A DNA stretch of 64,000 nucleotides from Fodinibacter sp963707895 (lineage in GTDB: Bacteria > Actinomycetota > Actinomycetes > Actinomycetales > Dermatophilaceae): the NCBI GenBank assembly GCA_963707895.1, contig CAVPRS010000010.1, positions 186,001 through 250,000 of the forward strand. Direction: 5' to 3'. The translations under genes were made by a program, and so were the position numbers. Below are positions 32,577-40,837 of the stretch, one piece after another (within the stretch, counting starts at the first letter, position 1; every line of letters begins with the position of its first letter). Below the pieces are notes generated by a model that had not been told where the DNA came from, did not search any database, and saw only the letters and a list, made by a program, of their open reading frames with translations.

Positions 32577-33440
32577 GTGCCCGTCGAACTCAGCTATCTC
32601 CAGGCCGTCATCCTCGGTGTCGTCGAGGGACTCACCGAGTTCCTGCCGATCAGCTCCACGGGGCACCTCACGATCGCCGAGCAGCTGCTGGGGCTGCCGG
32701 TCGACGACCCGGCGATCACGGCCTACACGGCCGTGATCCAGATCGGCGCGATCGTCGCGACCTTCATCTACTTCGCCGGCAAGATCGCCCGCCTGTTCAT
32801 GGCCTGGGTGCGTGGTCTCACCTCCGCCGAGGCGCGCGAGGACAAGGACTACACCCTCGCCTGGGCCGTGATCGTCGGCTCCATCCCGGTGGGCATCGTC
32901 GGCTTCCTGGCGCGCGACTTCATCGAGACCACCCTGCGCAGCCTGTGGGTGGTCGCGTTCGCCCTCATCCTGTGGAGCGCGGTCATCTGGGTCGCGGAGC
33001 AGCGGCACGACGTGCTCGAGAAGCGCGGCATCCAGCGAGGCGAGCACGACGTCACCGTCATCGACGGCCTGGTCATCGGCCTCGTGCAGGTCTTCGCGCT
33101 CATCCCGGGTGTCTCCCGCTCCGGCGCCACGATCTCGGCCGGCCTGATGCGCGGCATCAACCGCGTCACGGCCACCGAGCTGTCCTTCTTCATGGCGATC
33201 CCGGCCCTCACCGCCGCGGGGCTCTTCGAGGCCGCCAAGGGCAAGGACGACCTCTCCGCGCTCGGCGTGGGGCCGATGCTCGTCGGCATCGTGGTCGCCT
33301 TCGCGACGGCCTACGCCTCGATCGCCTGGCTGCTGCGCTTCGTCGCCAGCAACTCGCTGCGGCCGTTCATCTGGTACCGCATCGGGCTGGGCCTGCTCGT
33401 CATCGTCGGACTCCTCGCCGGCTGGATCACCGCCACCTGA
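32577..33440 (+). CDS. uppP: undecaprenyl-diphosphate phosphatase UppP (BacA)
   Basis: A 287-residue membrane enzyme that recycles the C55 carrier lipid for peptidoglycan and other envelope polymers. Both conserved segments are present: GVVEGLTEFLPISSTGHL near residues 14-31 and PGVSRSGATISAGL, which contains the catalytic arginine. About eight hydrophobic helices are evident. TAGGCT (32563-32568) ends 8 nt before the GTG, so it is leaderless. Overproduction of this family is known to confer bacitracin resistance. Confidence 0.95.
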   Translation: MPVELSYLQAVILGVVEGLTEFLPISSTGHLTIAEQLLGLPVDDPAITAYTAVIQIGAIVATFIYFAGKIARLFMAWVRGLTSAEAREDKDYTLAWAVIVGSIPVGIVGFLARDFIETTLRSLWVVAFALILWSAVIWVAEQRHDVLEKRGIQRGEHDVTVIDGLVIGLVQVFALIPGVSRSGATISAGLMRGINRVTATELSFFMAIPALTAAGLFEAAKGKDDLSALGVGPMLVGIVVAFATAYASIAWLLRFVASNSLRPFIWYRIGLGLLVIVGLLAGWITAT

Positions 33441-33454
33441 CCGCGGCGGCGCGC

Positions 33455-34468
33455 TCAGAGCCAGCCGCTGCGCTTGAAGGCGCGGTAGAGGGCGCCGCAG
33501 GCCAGGGCCATCAGGGCCACGACCACGAAGTAGCCGTACTTGAACTCGCCGTCACCGACCCGGAAGCTGGCCGTCAGCTCGGGCATGTAGTCGAAGTTCA
33601 TGCCGTAGATGCCGGCGATCATGGTCGGCACGGCGGCGATGGCGACCCACGCCGAGATCTTCCGCATGTCCGTGTTCTGCTGCACGGTGACCTGCGCCAG
33701 GTGCGCGCCCAGCACGTCGGTGAGCAGGCGGTCGTACGACTCCACGTGGTCGATGACGGCCTGCAGGTGGTCGGAGACGTCGCGGAACTGCAGCCGCAGC
33801 TCGGGGTCCGTGACGTGCGAGCTCTCGTCCTCGTGCAGCGCCATGAGCGGCGCGGCCAGGGGCGCCGCGGCCCGCCGGAACTCGAGCACCTCGCGCTTGA
33901 GCCGGTAGATCGTGGAGGAGTCCATGTCGGCCCCCGAGAAGACGGCGGTCTCGATCTCGTCGAGGTCGGTGCTGACCTCCGCGTCGACGGCCGTGTAGTT
34001 GTCGACGACGGTGTCGACGATGGCGTGCAGCACGGCCATCGGGCCCATCCGGAGCCCGTGCGGTTCGGCCTCGAGGCGGTGGCGCAGGCCGTCCAGAGGT
34101 GCCGCTTCGCCACGGCGCACCGTGACGATGAACCGGTCTCCGACGAAGCACATCAGCTCGCCGGTCTCGATGTCCGAGCTCTGCTCCACGTACCGCAGCG
34201 GCTTGAGCACGACGAAGACGCTGTTGTCGTAGAGCTCGACCTTGGCCCGCTGCCGGCCCTGGATGGCGTCCTCCACGGCCAGTGGGTGCAGCTGGAGCTC
34301 CTCGTTGACCTCGTCGAACTCGGCCTGGGTGGGGTTCTTCAGCCCGATCCACAGGAAGTTCCCCGGTGAGCCGTCGCCGCGCAGGGCCGCGAGCTCGTCG
34401 CTGAGGTCGCCACAGGGGCGTCGTTCGCCATCGACGTAGATGGCCTTGTCCACGATCACGAGCGCCAT
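33455..34468 (-). CDS. corA: CorA-family magnesium/cobalt channel
   Basis: A 337-residue divalent-cation channel. The large cytoplasmic domain includes NPTQAEFDEVNEEL and a long charged helix ending ISAWVAIAAVPTMIAGIYGMNFDYMPE. This carries the selectivity signature YGMNF between the two C-terminal helices; the second helix is YFVVVALMALACGALY. The protein ends RAFKRSGWL. It is convergent with uppP, 14 bp apart. No leaderless -10 is seen next to its ATG. Confidence 0.93.
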   Translation of the reverse strand: MALVIVDKAIYVDGERRPCGDLSDELAALRGDGSPGNFLWIGLKNPTQAEFDEVNEELQLHPLAVEDAIQGRQRAKVELYDNSVFVVLKPLRYVEQSSDIETGELMCFVGDRFIVTVRRGEAAPLDGLRHRLEAEPHGLRMGPMAVLHAIVDTVVDNYTAVDAEVSTDLDEIETAVFSGADMDSSTIYRLKREVLEFRRAAAPLAAPLMALHEDESSHVTDPELRLQFRDVSDHLQAVIDHVESYDRLLTDVLGAHLAQVTVQQNTDMRKISAWVAIAAVPTMIAGIYGMNFDYMPELTASFRVGDGEFKYGYFVVVALMALACGALYRAFKRSGWL

Positions 34469-34542
34469 TGTGTCCCCCGGCGCACTGGGTCCCGCACCAC
34501 CCCCGTCCGGCGGGGCCGCGCCGACGCCTACAGTGGGCTCTC

Positions 34543-35235
34543 GTGGCCATCGTCCTGCTCCTGCGGCACGGGCACTCCACCGCCAACGCGCAGGGAGTCC
34601 TGGCCGGGTGGACCGACGGGGTCGGCCTCACCGACAGCGGTCGTGAGCAGGCCGCCCGGGTGGCCGAGCGGCTCGCCCCGCTCACCATCGTCCGGGCCGT
34701 GTCCAGCCCCCTTCAGCGGTGCCTCGAGACGGCATCCGTCGCCTTGGCGGGTCACGACGTGGGTCACGACGACCGGCTGGGGGAGTGCCACTACGGCGGC
34801 TGGACCGGCCTCTCGCTCGCCGACGCCGCCAAGGAGCCGCTCTGGCGGGTCGTGCAGGACGACCCGGGGGCCGCGACCTTCCCACCGGACGACGTCTACG
34901 CGGCCGAGTCGCTGACCGAGATGGCGGCCCGGGTCGTCGGGGGCGTCCGGGCGCTGGACGCCGAGGTGGAGGCCGAGCACGGCCCGCACGCCGTGTGGGT
35001 GGCGGTGAGCCACGGTGACCCGATCAAGGCGGTCGTGGCCGAGGCGGTGGGTGCCGGACTGCCCGGGCTGCAGCGGGTGCGCGTCGACCCCGGGTCCCTG
35101 ACGGCCGTGCACCTCACCGAGCACCGGATGGTGCTCCTTGCGAGCAACACCGTGCAGGGCGACCTCGCCCCGCTCGTGTCCCGCCCCGCCCACGCCCCGG
35201 ACGGGGACTCCGAGGTCGGCGGAGGAGCCGGCTGA
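34543..35235 (+). CDS. histidine phosphatase family protein (MSMEG_4193 type)
   Basis: A 230-residue phosphatase or mutase with the catalytic LLRHGHSTAN at the N-terminus, SSPLQRCLETA, E in RLGECHYGGWTG, and the second histidine in VSHGDPIKAVV. In many actinobacteria this family is followed directly by DUF3090, SCO1664 and mshC. Here a metal-transport operon is inserted after it. TACAGT (34529-34534) ends 8 nt before the GTG, excluding a longer upstream start. Substrate unknown; a mycothiol-linked role is only suggested by context. Confidence 0.88.
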   Translation: MAIVLLLRHGHSTANAQGVLAGWTDGVGLTDSGREQAARVAERLAPLTIVRAVSSPLQRCLETASVALAGHDVGHDDRLGECHYGGWTGLSLADAAKEPLWRVVQDDPGAATFPPDDVYAAESLTEMAARVVGGVRALDAEVEAEHGPHAVWVAVSHGDPIKAVVAEAVGAGLPGLQRVRVDPGSLTAVHLTEHRMVLLASNTVQGDLAPLVSRPAHAPDGDSEVGGGAG

Positions 35236-35247
35236 GTCGGTCACTCC

Positions 35248-35272
35248 CTTGTTGCGAACAACATCCAACAAG
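35248..35272 (+). promoter_or_regulatory. Nur-like operator box 1 upstream of the ECF metal transporter
   Basis: CTTGTTG and CAACAAG form perfect 7-bp arms around 11 bp. Inside, TTGC-N9-CCAA matches the streptomycete Nur pattern tTGCaa-N5-ttGCAA with one difference. It lies over the expected -35 region. Confidence 0.55.
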
Positions 35273-35277
35273 GGGCA

Positions 35278-35300
35278 CTGTTGCGAATAGTGTGCAACAG
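35278..35300 (+). promoter_or_regulatory. Nur-like operator box 2, overlapping the -10 element
   Basis: CTGTTGC and GCAACAG form perfect 7-bp arms around 9 bp. TTGC-N9-GCAA fits the Nur pattern fully in its conserved positions. The TANNNT hexamer TAGTGT (35288-35293) is inside the box, so occupancy should block transcription. The box centres are 29 bp apart, about three helical turns. Confidence 0.65.
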
Positions 35301-35330
35301 GACAACGCAGCGACCCGCAAGGAGCAGCAC

Positions 35331-36017
35331 ATGCACGTCCCCGACGGCTTCCTCGACGCACCGACCTCGGTCGGCACCGCGGTCGTCGCAGCCGGTGCGG
35401 TCGGGTTCGCGCTCGTCCGCGCCCGCCGCGAGCTCGACGAGCGCTCGGCGCCGCTGGCCGGCCTGGTCGCGGTGTTCGTGTTCGCCTCGCAGATGATCAA
35501 CTTCCCGGTCGGCGCGGGCACCTCGGGCCACCTCATCGGTGGCGCGCTGGCGGCGGTGCTCGTGGGCCCGGCCACGGCCACCCTCTGCCTCACCGTGGTG
35601 CTCACTGTGCAGGCGCTGCTGTTCGCCGACGGTGGGGTCAGCGCCCTCGGCACCAACGTGCTGCTCATGGGCGTGGTCTCGGTGTGGGTCGGCTGGGGCG
35701 TGTTCAAGCTCGTGCTGGCCGTGCTGCCACGCCGCCTGACGAGCGTGTCGGTCGCGGCAGGTGCCGGTGCCCTCGTCAGCGTGCCGGTGGCGGCGCTGGC
35801 CTTCGTCGGGCTCTACGCCCTCGGGGGCGCGGCCCCCATCCCGCTGCCGGCGCTGGCCACCGCGATGGTGTCGTGGCACGTGCTGATCGGGGTCGGCGAG
35901 GCCGTGATCACCGTGCTCGCGGTGTCGAGCATCCTGGCCGCCCGCCCCGACCTCGTCTACGGCGCGCGAGGCCGGCTGCCCGCGCTCGAGCTGCGCACCC
36001 CGGAGAAGGTCGGATGA
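35331..36017 (+). CDS. cbiM: ECF nickel/cobalt transporter substrate-binding permease (CbiM/NikM)
   Basis: A 228-residue membrane protein whose N-terminus MHVPDGFLD carries the Met-His metal-binding motif of CbiM/NikM. The loop MINFPVGAGTSGHLIGG and QALLFADGGVSALGTNVLLMG are also diagnostic. It has about seven helices. It is the first gene of a four-gene operon (M, N, Q, O), with AAGGAG 7 nt before the ATG. Two Nur-like palindromes precede it, favouring nickel over cobalt as substrate, though sequence alone does not decide. Confidence 0.92.
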   Translation: MHVPDGFLDAPTSVGTAVVAAGAVGFALVRARRELDERSAPLAGLVAVFVFASQMINFPVGAGTSGHLIGGALAAVLVGPATATLCLTVVLTVQALLFADGGVSALGTNVLLMGVVSVWVGWGVFKLVLAVLPRRLTSVSVAAGAGALVSVPVAALAFVGLYALGGAAPIPLPALATAMVSWHVLIGVGEAVITVLAVSSILAARPDLVYGARGRLPALELRTPEKVG

Positions 36018-36367
36018 CGAACCTCGATGCACCGATCCGCCCCGTGCGGAGCCGCCCGAGCACGCGCGCCCTCGTCGTCGCCGGGCTGGTCGTCAGCGCC
36101 CTGCTCGCCGGCGTGGTGTCCTTCTACGCGTCCCGCAGCCCCGACGGCCTCAACTCGGTGGCCCAGTCCCTCGGCTTCCACCAGGTCGAGCGGACCTCGG
36201 TCACGGCGGGCTCGCCGCTGGCCGGCTACTCGGTGTCCGACGTCGCCGACCCGCGACTGTCCGGCGGGCTCGCCGGGCTGGTCGGTGTCGCCGTCGTCGG
36301 CCTGCTGATGACCGGCGTCGTTCTCCTGCTCCGGCGCCGTCGGGGCCCGTCGGGCCCCGACGCCTGA
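36014..36367 (+). CDS. PDGLE-domain accessory subunit (CbiN/NikN-like)
   Basis: A 117-residue protein with two helices (VVAGLVVSALLAGVVSFYA and GLAGLVGVAVVGLLMTGVVLLL) bracketing an outer segment with SPDGLNSVA, the PDGLE motif. It should act with CbiM to allow metal uptake. The ATG overlaps the cbiM stop by 4 bp. The C-terminus RRRRGPSGPDA is cytoplasmic and basic. Confidence 0.87.
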   Translation: MTNLDAPIRPVRSRPSTRALVVAGLVVSALLAGVVSFYASRSPDGLNSVAQSLGFHQVERTSVTAGSPLAGYSVSDVADPRLSGGLAGLVGVAVVGLLMTGVVLLLRRRRGPSGPDA

Positions 36368-36368
36368 C

Positions 36369-37130
36369 GTGGGCGCCGGACCGGGAGCGCACCTGCACAT
36401 CGAGGGCACCACCCTCCTGCACCGGATGCCGCCGCACGCCAAGCTCGTGGGCCTGTTCGCCTACGTGCTGCTCGTCGTGTCCGTGCCGCGCGACGCCACG
36501 GCCGCCCTCGTGGGCCTGCTCGGGGTCTCGGCGGCGATGCTGGTGTCGACCCGCGTACCGGCCCGCCTCGTGCTGCCCCGGCTCGCGGTCGAGGTGCCGT
36601 TCGCGCTGTTCGCCTGCGTGCTCCCGTTCGTGGCCGTCGGTCCGCGGGTGCAGGTGGGCCCGTTCACGGTGTCGCAGGCCGGGCTGTCCGCCGCGACCGC
36701 CCTGCTCCTCAAGGGCACCTGCGGGGTGCTCGCGGCGGTGGCCTTCGCCGTCACCACCCGCCCGCGAGACCTGGTGCGGGCCCTGCAGCACCTGCGGGTG
36801 CCCGACACCCTGGTCACCATCGCAGGCTTCATGGTGCGCTACGTCGACGTCGTCGGCGACCAGATGCGCCGGATGCGGGTCGCACGCGACTCGCGCGGCT
36901 TCACGGCCCGCTCGCTGCGCGCCTGGCCGCCGCTGGCCGCGAGCACCGGCGCCCTCTTCATCCGCAGCTACGAGCGCGGGGAGCGGGTGCACCTCGCCAT
37001 GGTGAGCCGCGGCTGGTCGGGCCGGATGCCGGTGACCGAGACCCTGGTCGCCACCTCGCGCCAGTGGGCGCTGGCGCTGACCCCCGCCGCGGTCGCCGCG
37101 GTCGTGAGCGTGGGGGTGCGACTCGGATGA
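36369..37130 (+). CDS. cbiQ: ECF transporter T-component (CbiQ/NikQ)
   Basis: A 253-residue membrane protein that couples ATP hydrolysis to the S-component. It has a hydrophobic first half and the paired Ala-Arg-Gly coupling segments: ARDSRGFTAR and MVSRGWSGRMP. LHRMPPHAKLVGLFAYVLLVV near the N-terminus is typical of CbiQ. The GTG starts 1 bp after the upstream TGA, and its own stop overlaps the ATPase start by 4 bp. Confidence 0.92.
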   Translation: MGAGPGAHLHIEGTTLLHRMPPHAKLVGLFAYVLLVVSVPRDATAALVGLLGVSAAMLVSTRVPARLVLPRLAVEVPFALFACVLPFVAVGPRVQVGPFTVSQAGLSAATALLLKGTCGVLAAVAFAVTTRPRDLVRALQHLRVPDTLVTIAGFMVRYVDVVGDQMRRMRVARDSRGFTARSLRAWPPLAASTGALFIRSYERGERVHLAMVSRGWSGRMPVTETLVATSRQWALALTPAAVAAVVSVGVRLG

Positions 37131-37858
37131 GCGTGCCCGTGCTCGACCTGCAGGGTGTGGCCTTCGCCTACCCCGGCGGCCACCAGGCACTGTTCGGCGT
37201 CGACCTGCACGTGCACCCGGGGGAGCGGGTCGCCCTGCTGGGGCCGAACGGAGCCGGCAAGACGACGCTGGTACTGCACCTCAACGGCATCCTGACGCCG
37301 GGCGCCGGCACCGTGACGGTCTCGGGGCTGCCGGTCAGCGAGGCGAACCTGCTCGAGGTGCGGCGACGGGTCGGCATCGTCTTCCAGGACCCCGACGACC
37401 AGCTCTTCATGCCGACCGTGCGCGACGACGTGGCGTTCGGCCCGGCCAACCTCGGGCTGCGGGGCGCCGAGCTCGAGGCCCGGGTGGTCGAGGCGCTCGA
37501 CCTCGTCGGGGTGGTCGACCTCGCCGACCGGGCACCGCACCACCTCTCCTTCGGCCAGCGGCGGCGGGTGGCCATCGCCACGGTGCTGGCGATGCGCCCC
37601 GAGATCCTGGTGCTCGACGAGCCGTCGTCGAACCTCGACCCCGCGTCGCGCCGTGAGCTGGCGGGCATCCTGCGCTCGCTCGACGTGACGGTGCTCATGG
37701 TCACCCACGACCTGCCCTACGCCGTCGAGCTGTGCGAGCGCTCGGTGGTGCTCTCGGAGGGCACCGTGGTCGCCGACGGCGCGACCCGCGAGGTGCTCGG
37801 CGACGCGTCGCTCATGGCTCGACACCGCCTGGAGCTGCCCGTGGGGTTCTCGATCTAG
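37127..37858 (+). CDS. ECF transporter ATP-binding protein (CbiO/NikO)
   Basis: A 243-residue ATPase: A-loop YPGGHQALFGVDLHV, Walker A GPNGAGKTT (about 39-47), Q-loop FQDPDDQLFMPTVRDDVAFGP, which is the ECF-type Q-loop, signature LSFGQRRR, Walker B ILVLDEPSSNLD and H-loop TH in LMVTHDLPYA. It completes the transporter. Its TAG stop at 37856-37858 is the first half of the -10 hexamer TAGGGT of the next gene. Confidence 0.93.
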   Translation: MSVPVLDLQGVAFAYPGGHQALFGVDLHVHPGERVALLGPNGAGKTTLVLHLNGILTPGAGTVTVSGLPVSEANLLEVRRRVGIVFQDPDDQLFMPTVRDDVAFGPANLGLRGAELEARVVEALDLVGVVDLADRAPHHLSFGQRRRVAIATVLAMRPEILVLDEPSSNLDPASRRELAGILRSLDVTVLMVTHDLPYAVELCERSVVLSEGTVVADGATREVLGDASLMARHRLELPVGFSI

Positions 37859-37868
37859 GGTGGTGCCC

Positions 37869-38378
37869 ATGCCAGCAACCGTCTTCGACCCGCCCGAGCG
37901 CTTCGTCGCCGGGACCGTCGGGCCACCCGGCGGCCGCACCTTCTTCCTCCAGGCCAGCGGCGAGGGCCGGCTCGTGTCCGTCTCGCTCGAGAAGGTCCAG
38001 GTCACCGTGCTCGCCGACCGGGTCAACGACCTGCTCGACACGCACGCCGAGGGCACCGCCACCGAGCCGGTCGGTGGGGGCGACACCGAACCCCTCGCGA
38101 CGCCGATCGAGGACGAGTTCCGCGTCGACACGCTGGCCCTCGCCTGGGACGTCGCGCGCAACGTGGTGGTCATCGAGTGCCACGACCAGGACCCGGAGGA
38201 GGCCGAGGAGGAGGCCGTGCAGACCCTGCGGGTCGTCCTGAGCCCCCAGGCGGCCAGGGCCTTCGCCCGACGGTGTGGCGCGGTCGTCTCCGCCGGCCGC
38301 CCCTCCTGCCCGTTCTGCGGCCAGCCGCTGGACCCGACCGGCCACATCTGCCCCCGTGCCAACGGGTACCGACGCTGA
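37869..38378 (+). CDS. DUF3090 family protein
   Basis: A 169-residue protein starting PATVFDPPERFVAGTVGPPGGRTFFLQA, the DUF3090 pattern. It ends in a small zinc-ribbon-like CPFCGQPLDPTGHICPR. The ATG at 37869 is chosen because TAGGGT (37856-37861) ends 7 nt before it. It overlaps the following SCO1664-family gene by 23 bp. The pair is widely conserved next to mshC in actinobacteria, implying a shared but unknown role. Confidence 0.87.
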   Translation: MPATVFDPPERFVAGTVGPPGGRTFFLQASGEGRLVSVSLEKVQVTVLADRVNDLLDTHAEGTATEPVGGGDTEPLATPIEDEFRVDTLALAWDVARNVVVIECHDQDPEEAEEEAVQTLRVVLSPQAARAFARRCGAVVSAGRPSCPFCGQPLDPTGHICPRANGYRR

Positions 38379-39198
38379 CCTCGTCGACCTCCTGACGAGC
38401 GGGGACCTCACCCCGGTCGGCCGGATCGTCGACTCCTCGAACGGGGCCCTGCTCTGCTCGGTCGAGCCGGCCGTCTCCGGCGAGGTGCGCGACGCGAGCG
38501 ACGCGGACGCCCACGCGGAGCCCGTGCTCGTCATCCACAAGCCGGAGGCCAGCGAACGGCCGTTGTGGGACTACCCCGACGGCACCCTGGTCGCCCGGGA
38601 GCGGGCGGCCTACCTGATCAGCGCGGCAGGGGGTTTCGACGTCGTGCCGCCCACGGTGCTGCGCAACGGCCCGCTCGGGCCGGGGTCGGTGCAGCTGTGG
38701 GTCGGCCCCGTCGAGGGAGAGCCCGAGCCGCTCGTCGACGTCACCCCCGCCGACGCGGTGCCCGAGGGGTGGGTCGTGGTGATCGAGGGCGAGTCTCCCG
38801 GTGGGCGTCCGGTCGTCGTGTCGCACAGCCGGGAGCCGGCGCTGCGCACCGTGGCGGTGTTCGACGCCGTGCTCAACAACTCGGACCGCAAGGGCGGGCA
38901 CCTGCTGCGCGACGGCGACATCGTGCGCGGCTGCGACCACGGGGTCAGCCTCGGGGTCGAGCCGAAGCTGCGCACCGTGCTCTGGGGCTGGGCGGGGGAG
39001 CCGGTGCCCGACACCGACCTCGCTCGCGTCGAGACCCTGCTCGACGCCCTGGGCAACGGGCTCGCCGACGAGCTGGAAGCTCTGCTGACCCGGGCCGAGG
39101 TGCGAGCCCTGAGGTCGCGCACCGAGGCGCTGCTGCGTTCGCGCCGGCATCCCGTCCCGCAGCCGGGCTGGCCGGCCATCCCGTGGCCGGCGCTGTAG
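38356..39198 (+). CDS. SCO1664 family protein (PI3/4-kinase-like fold)
   Basis: A 280-residue protein. VIHKPEASERPLWDYPDGTLVARERAAYLIS carries the lysine and family hallmark. VVPPTVLRNGPLGPGSVQLWV follows, then AVFDAVLNNSDRKGGHLLRDGDIVRGCDHGVSLG, with an N-x-D-R catalytic loop and a DHG motif. The motif pair is the same as in the HipA-like protein at 24008. The GTG lies within the DUF3090 gene, so the two overlap. The substrate is unknown; context next to mshC is the only hint. Confidence 0.85.
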   Translation: MPTGTDADLVDLLTSGDLTPVGRIVDSSNGALLCSVEPAVSGEVRDASDADAHAEPVLVIHKPEASERPLWDYPDGTLVARERAAYLISAAGGFDVVPPTVLRNGPLGPGSVQLWVGPVEGEPEPLVDVTPADAVPEGWVVVIEGESPGGRPVVVSHSREPALRTVAVFDAVLNNSDRKGGHLLRDGDIVRGCDHGVSLGVEPKLRTVLWGWAGEPVPDTDLARVETLLDALGNGLADELEALLTRAEVRALRSRTEALLRSRRHPVPQPGWPAIPWPAL

Positions 39199-39220
39199 TC
39201 GCGGCACGTAGTCTTGCCCG

Positions 39221-40474
39221 GTGAAGTCGTGGCCCGCACCCTTCGTCCCCGCCGTGCCCGGCCACGGTGACCCGCTGCACCTGTTCGACACGCAGGCGCG
39301 TGCCGTGCGCCCGGTCGACGCCGGGCCGGTCGCGCGGCTCTACGTCTGCGGCATCACGCCCTACGACGCGACCCACCTCGGCCACGCGGCCACCTACGTC
39401 ACCTTCGACCTCGTGGGTCGGGCTCTGCGCGACGCGGGGCACCGAGTGCACTACGTGCAGAACGTCACCGACGTCGACGACCCGCTGCTCGAGCGGGCCG
39501 CCCGCGACGGGCGCGACTGGCGCGAGCTCGCCACGGCCGAGATCGACCTGTTCCGGGAGGACATGACCGCCCTGGCCGTCGTGCCGCCGGACGCCCTCGT
39601 CGGGGTCGTCGAGTCGATGCCCGAGATCACCCGCGAGGTGCGCAGCCTGCTCGGCGAGGGCAGGGCGTACCGCGTCCCGGTACCCGATGGCGACGGGGCC
39701 GGCGAGGACGTCTACCTCGACCTCGCCCAGGCACCCACCTTCGGGTCGGTCTCGGGATGGACGCCCGAGCAGATGGATGCCGTGTTCGCCGACCGCGGGG
39801 GTGACCCCGACCGGGCCGGCAAGCGCGGCCGGTTCGACCCGCTGCTCTGGCGCGCGGCGCGCGACGGCGAGCCCTGCTGGGACGACGAGCTGCTCGGCGC
39901 GGGGCGACCCGGGTGGCACATCGAGTGCACCGCGATCTCGCTCGACCGCCTCGGTCACCCCCTCGACATCCAGGGCGGAGGCACCGACCTGGTCTTCCCG
40001 CACCACGAGATGAGCGCGGTGCAGTCCGCCGCGCTCACCCACGACGACACCTTCGCGCGGCACTACGTGCACCAGGCGATGGTGGCGTTCGAGGGCGAGA
40101 AGATGAGCAAGTCGCGCGGCAACCTGGTGCTCGTGTCGAAGCTGCGCGCCGACGGGGTCGACCCGATGGCGATCCGGCTCGTGCTGCTCGACCAGCACTA
40201 CCGCACCGGCTGGGAGTACACGCCCGACCTGCTCGACGCGGCGGAGGCGCGGCTGGCGCGGTGGCGGGAGGCGCTGTCGGTCAACCACGGCGCCGACGCG
40301 GCGACGACGATCGCCGCCGTGCGCGCCGCGGTCGCCGACGACCTCGACACGCGAGGCGCCCTGGCCGCGGTCGACGGCTGGGCCGAGCGCACGCTCGCAG
40401 GTGAGTGGGACGACGCAGGCGCGCCCGGGCTGGTCGCCCGGACCGTCGACGCACTGCTCGGCGTCCGCCTCTGA
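39221..40474 (+). CDS. mshC: cysteine:GlcN-Ins ligase MshC
   Basis: A 417-residue ligase that joins cysteine to glucosaminyl-inositol in mycothiol synthesis. It derives from cysteinyl-tRNA synthetase. LYVCGITPYDATHLGHAATYV holds the zinc cysteine and the HIGH-like motif. GWHIECTAIS supplies another zinc ligand, and the KMSKS signature is at residues 294-298. The short C-terminus without an anticodon-binding domain distinguishes it from CysS. TAGTCT (39209-39214) ends 6 nt before the GTG. Confidence 0.94.
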   Translation: MKSWPAPFVPAVPGHGDPLHLFDTQARAVRPVDAGPVARLYVCGITPYDATHLGHAATYVTFDLVGRALRDAGHRVHYVQNVTDVDDPLLERAARDGRDWRELATAEIDLFREDMTALAVVPPDALVGVVESMPEITREVRSLLGEGRAYRVPVPDGDGAGEDVYLDLAQAPTFGSVSGWTPEQMDAVFADRGGDPDRAGKRGRFDPLLWRAARDGEPCWDDELLGAGRPGWHIECTAISLDRLGHPLDIQGGGTDLVFPHHEMSAVQSAALTHDDTFARHYVHQAMVAFEGEKMSKSRGNLVLVSKLRADGVDPMAIRLVLLDQHYRTGWEYTPDLLDAAEARLARWREALSVNHGADAATTIAAVRAAVADDLDTRGALAAVDGWAERTLAGEWDDAGAPGLVARTVDALLGVRL

Positions 40475-40624
40475 GGGCTGGCGAGGTGTCGACCTCCCCT
40501 GTGCCAGTGGCGTACTGGGTGGGCGCCAACGGGCGGACGCACGACTGAGAAGTTGCTGAGGGCGCTCGTGTCGCGGCATCTTGATTTCCCGGACAGGGCG
40601 TGGGCGCCCACGTTAGAGTGCACT

Positions 40625-40728
40625 TGCCTGACCAAGAACTTCCGCACCCCCCTGCAGCGGAAGCTCCCAGACCAGGCACACGAGGTCCACGAAAGCCCTG
40701 CAGTGCAGCGGTTTTCGTGGACCTCGTG
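40625..40728 (+). ncRNA. possible structured RNA with two consecutive hairpins
   Basis: Hairpin 1: TGCCTG/CAGGCA (40625-40630, 40673-40678) and CTTCCGC/GCGGAAG (40639-40645, 40657-40663) with an internal loop. Hairpin 2 follows at once: a perfect 16-bp stem, 40679-40694 with 40713-40728, around an 18-nt loop. TAGAGT at 40614-40619 could start a transcript at about 40626, just where the structure begins. It matches no RNA family I recognise. It could instead be a terminator or REP-like element, and the strand is uncertain. Confidence 0.35.
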
Positions 40729-40821
40729 CCATGTGCGGAGCATGGCGGGCATTGACCGACTGATTGTTGTGACCGAAGTCCCTTGCGGGACAGAGAAGCT
40801 CAGGATCGATGCACCAGCCAA

Positions 40822-40837
40822 CAGCCCTGTGGGGCTG
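40822..40837 (-). terminator. terminator-like hairpin after PAC2
   Basis: CAGCCC and GGGCTG pair around TGTG, within 21 bp of the PAC2 stop. Confidence 0.5.

Noticed and set aside
40625..40728. Small SRP RNA or tmRNA
   Set aside because: The GGAAGC-like bases lie in a stem, not in an SRP apical motif, and there is no tRNA-like domain or tag frame.
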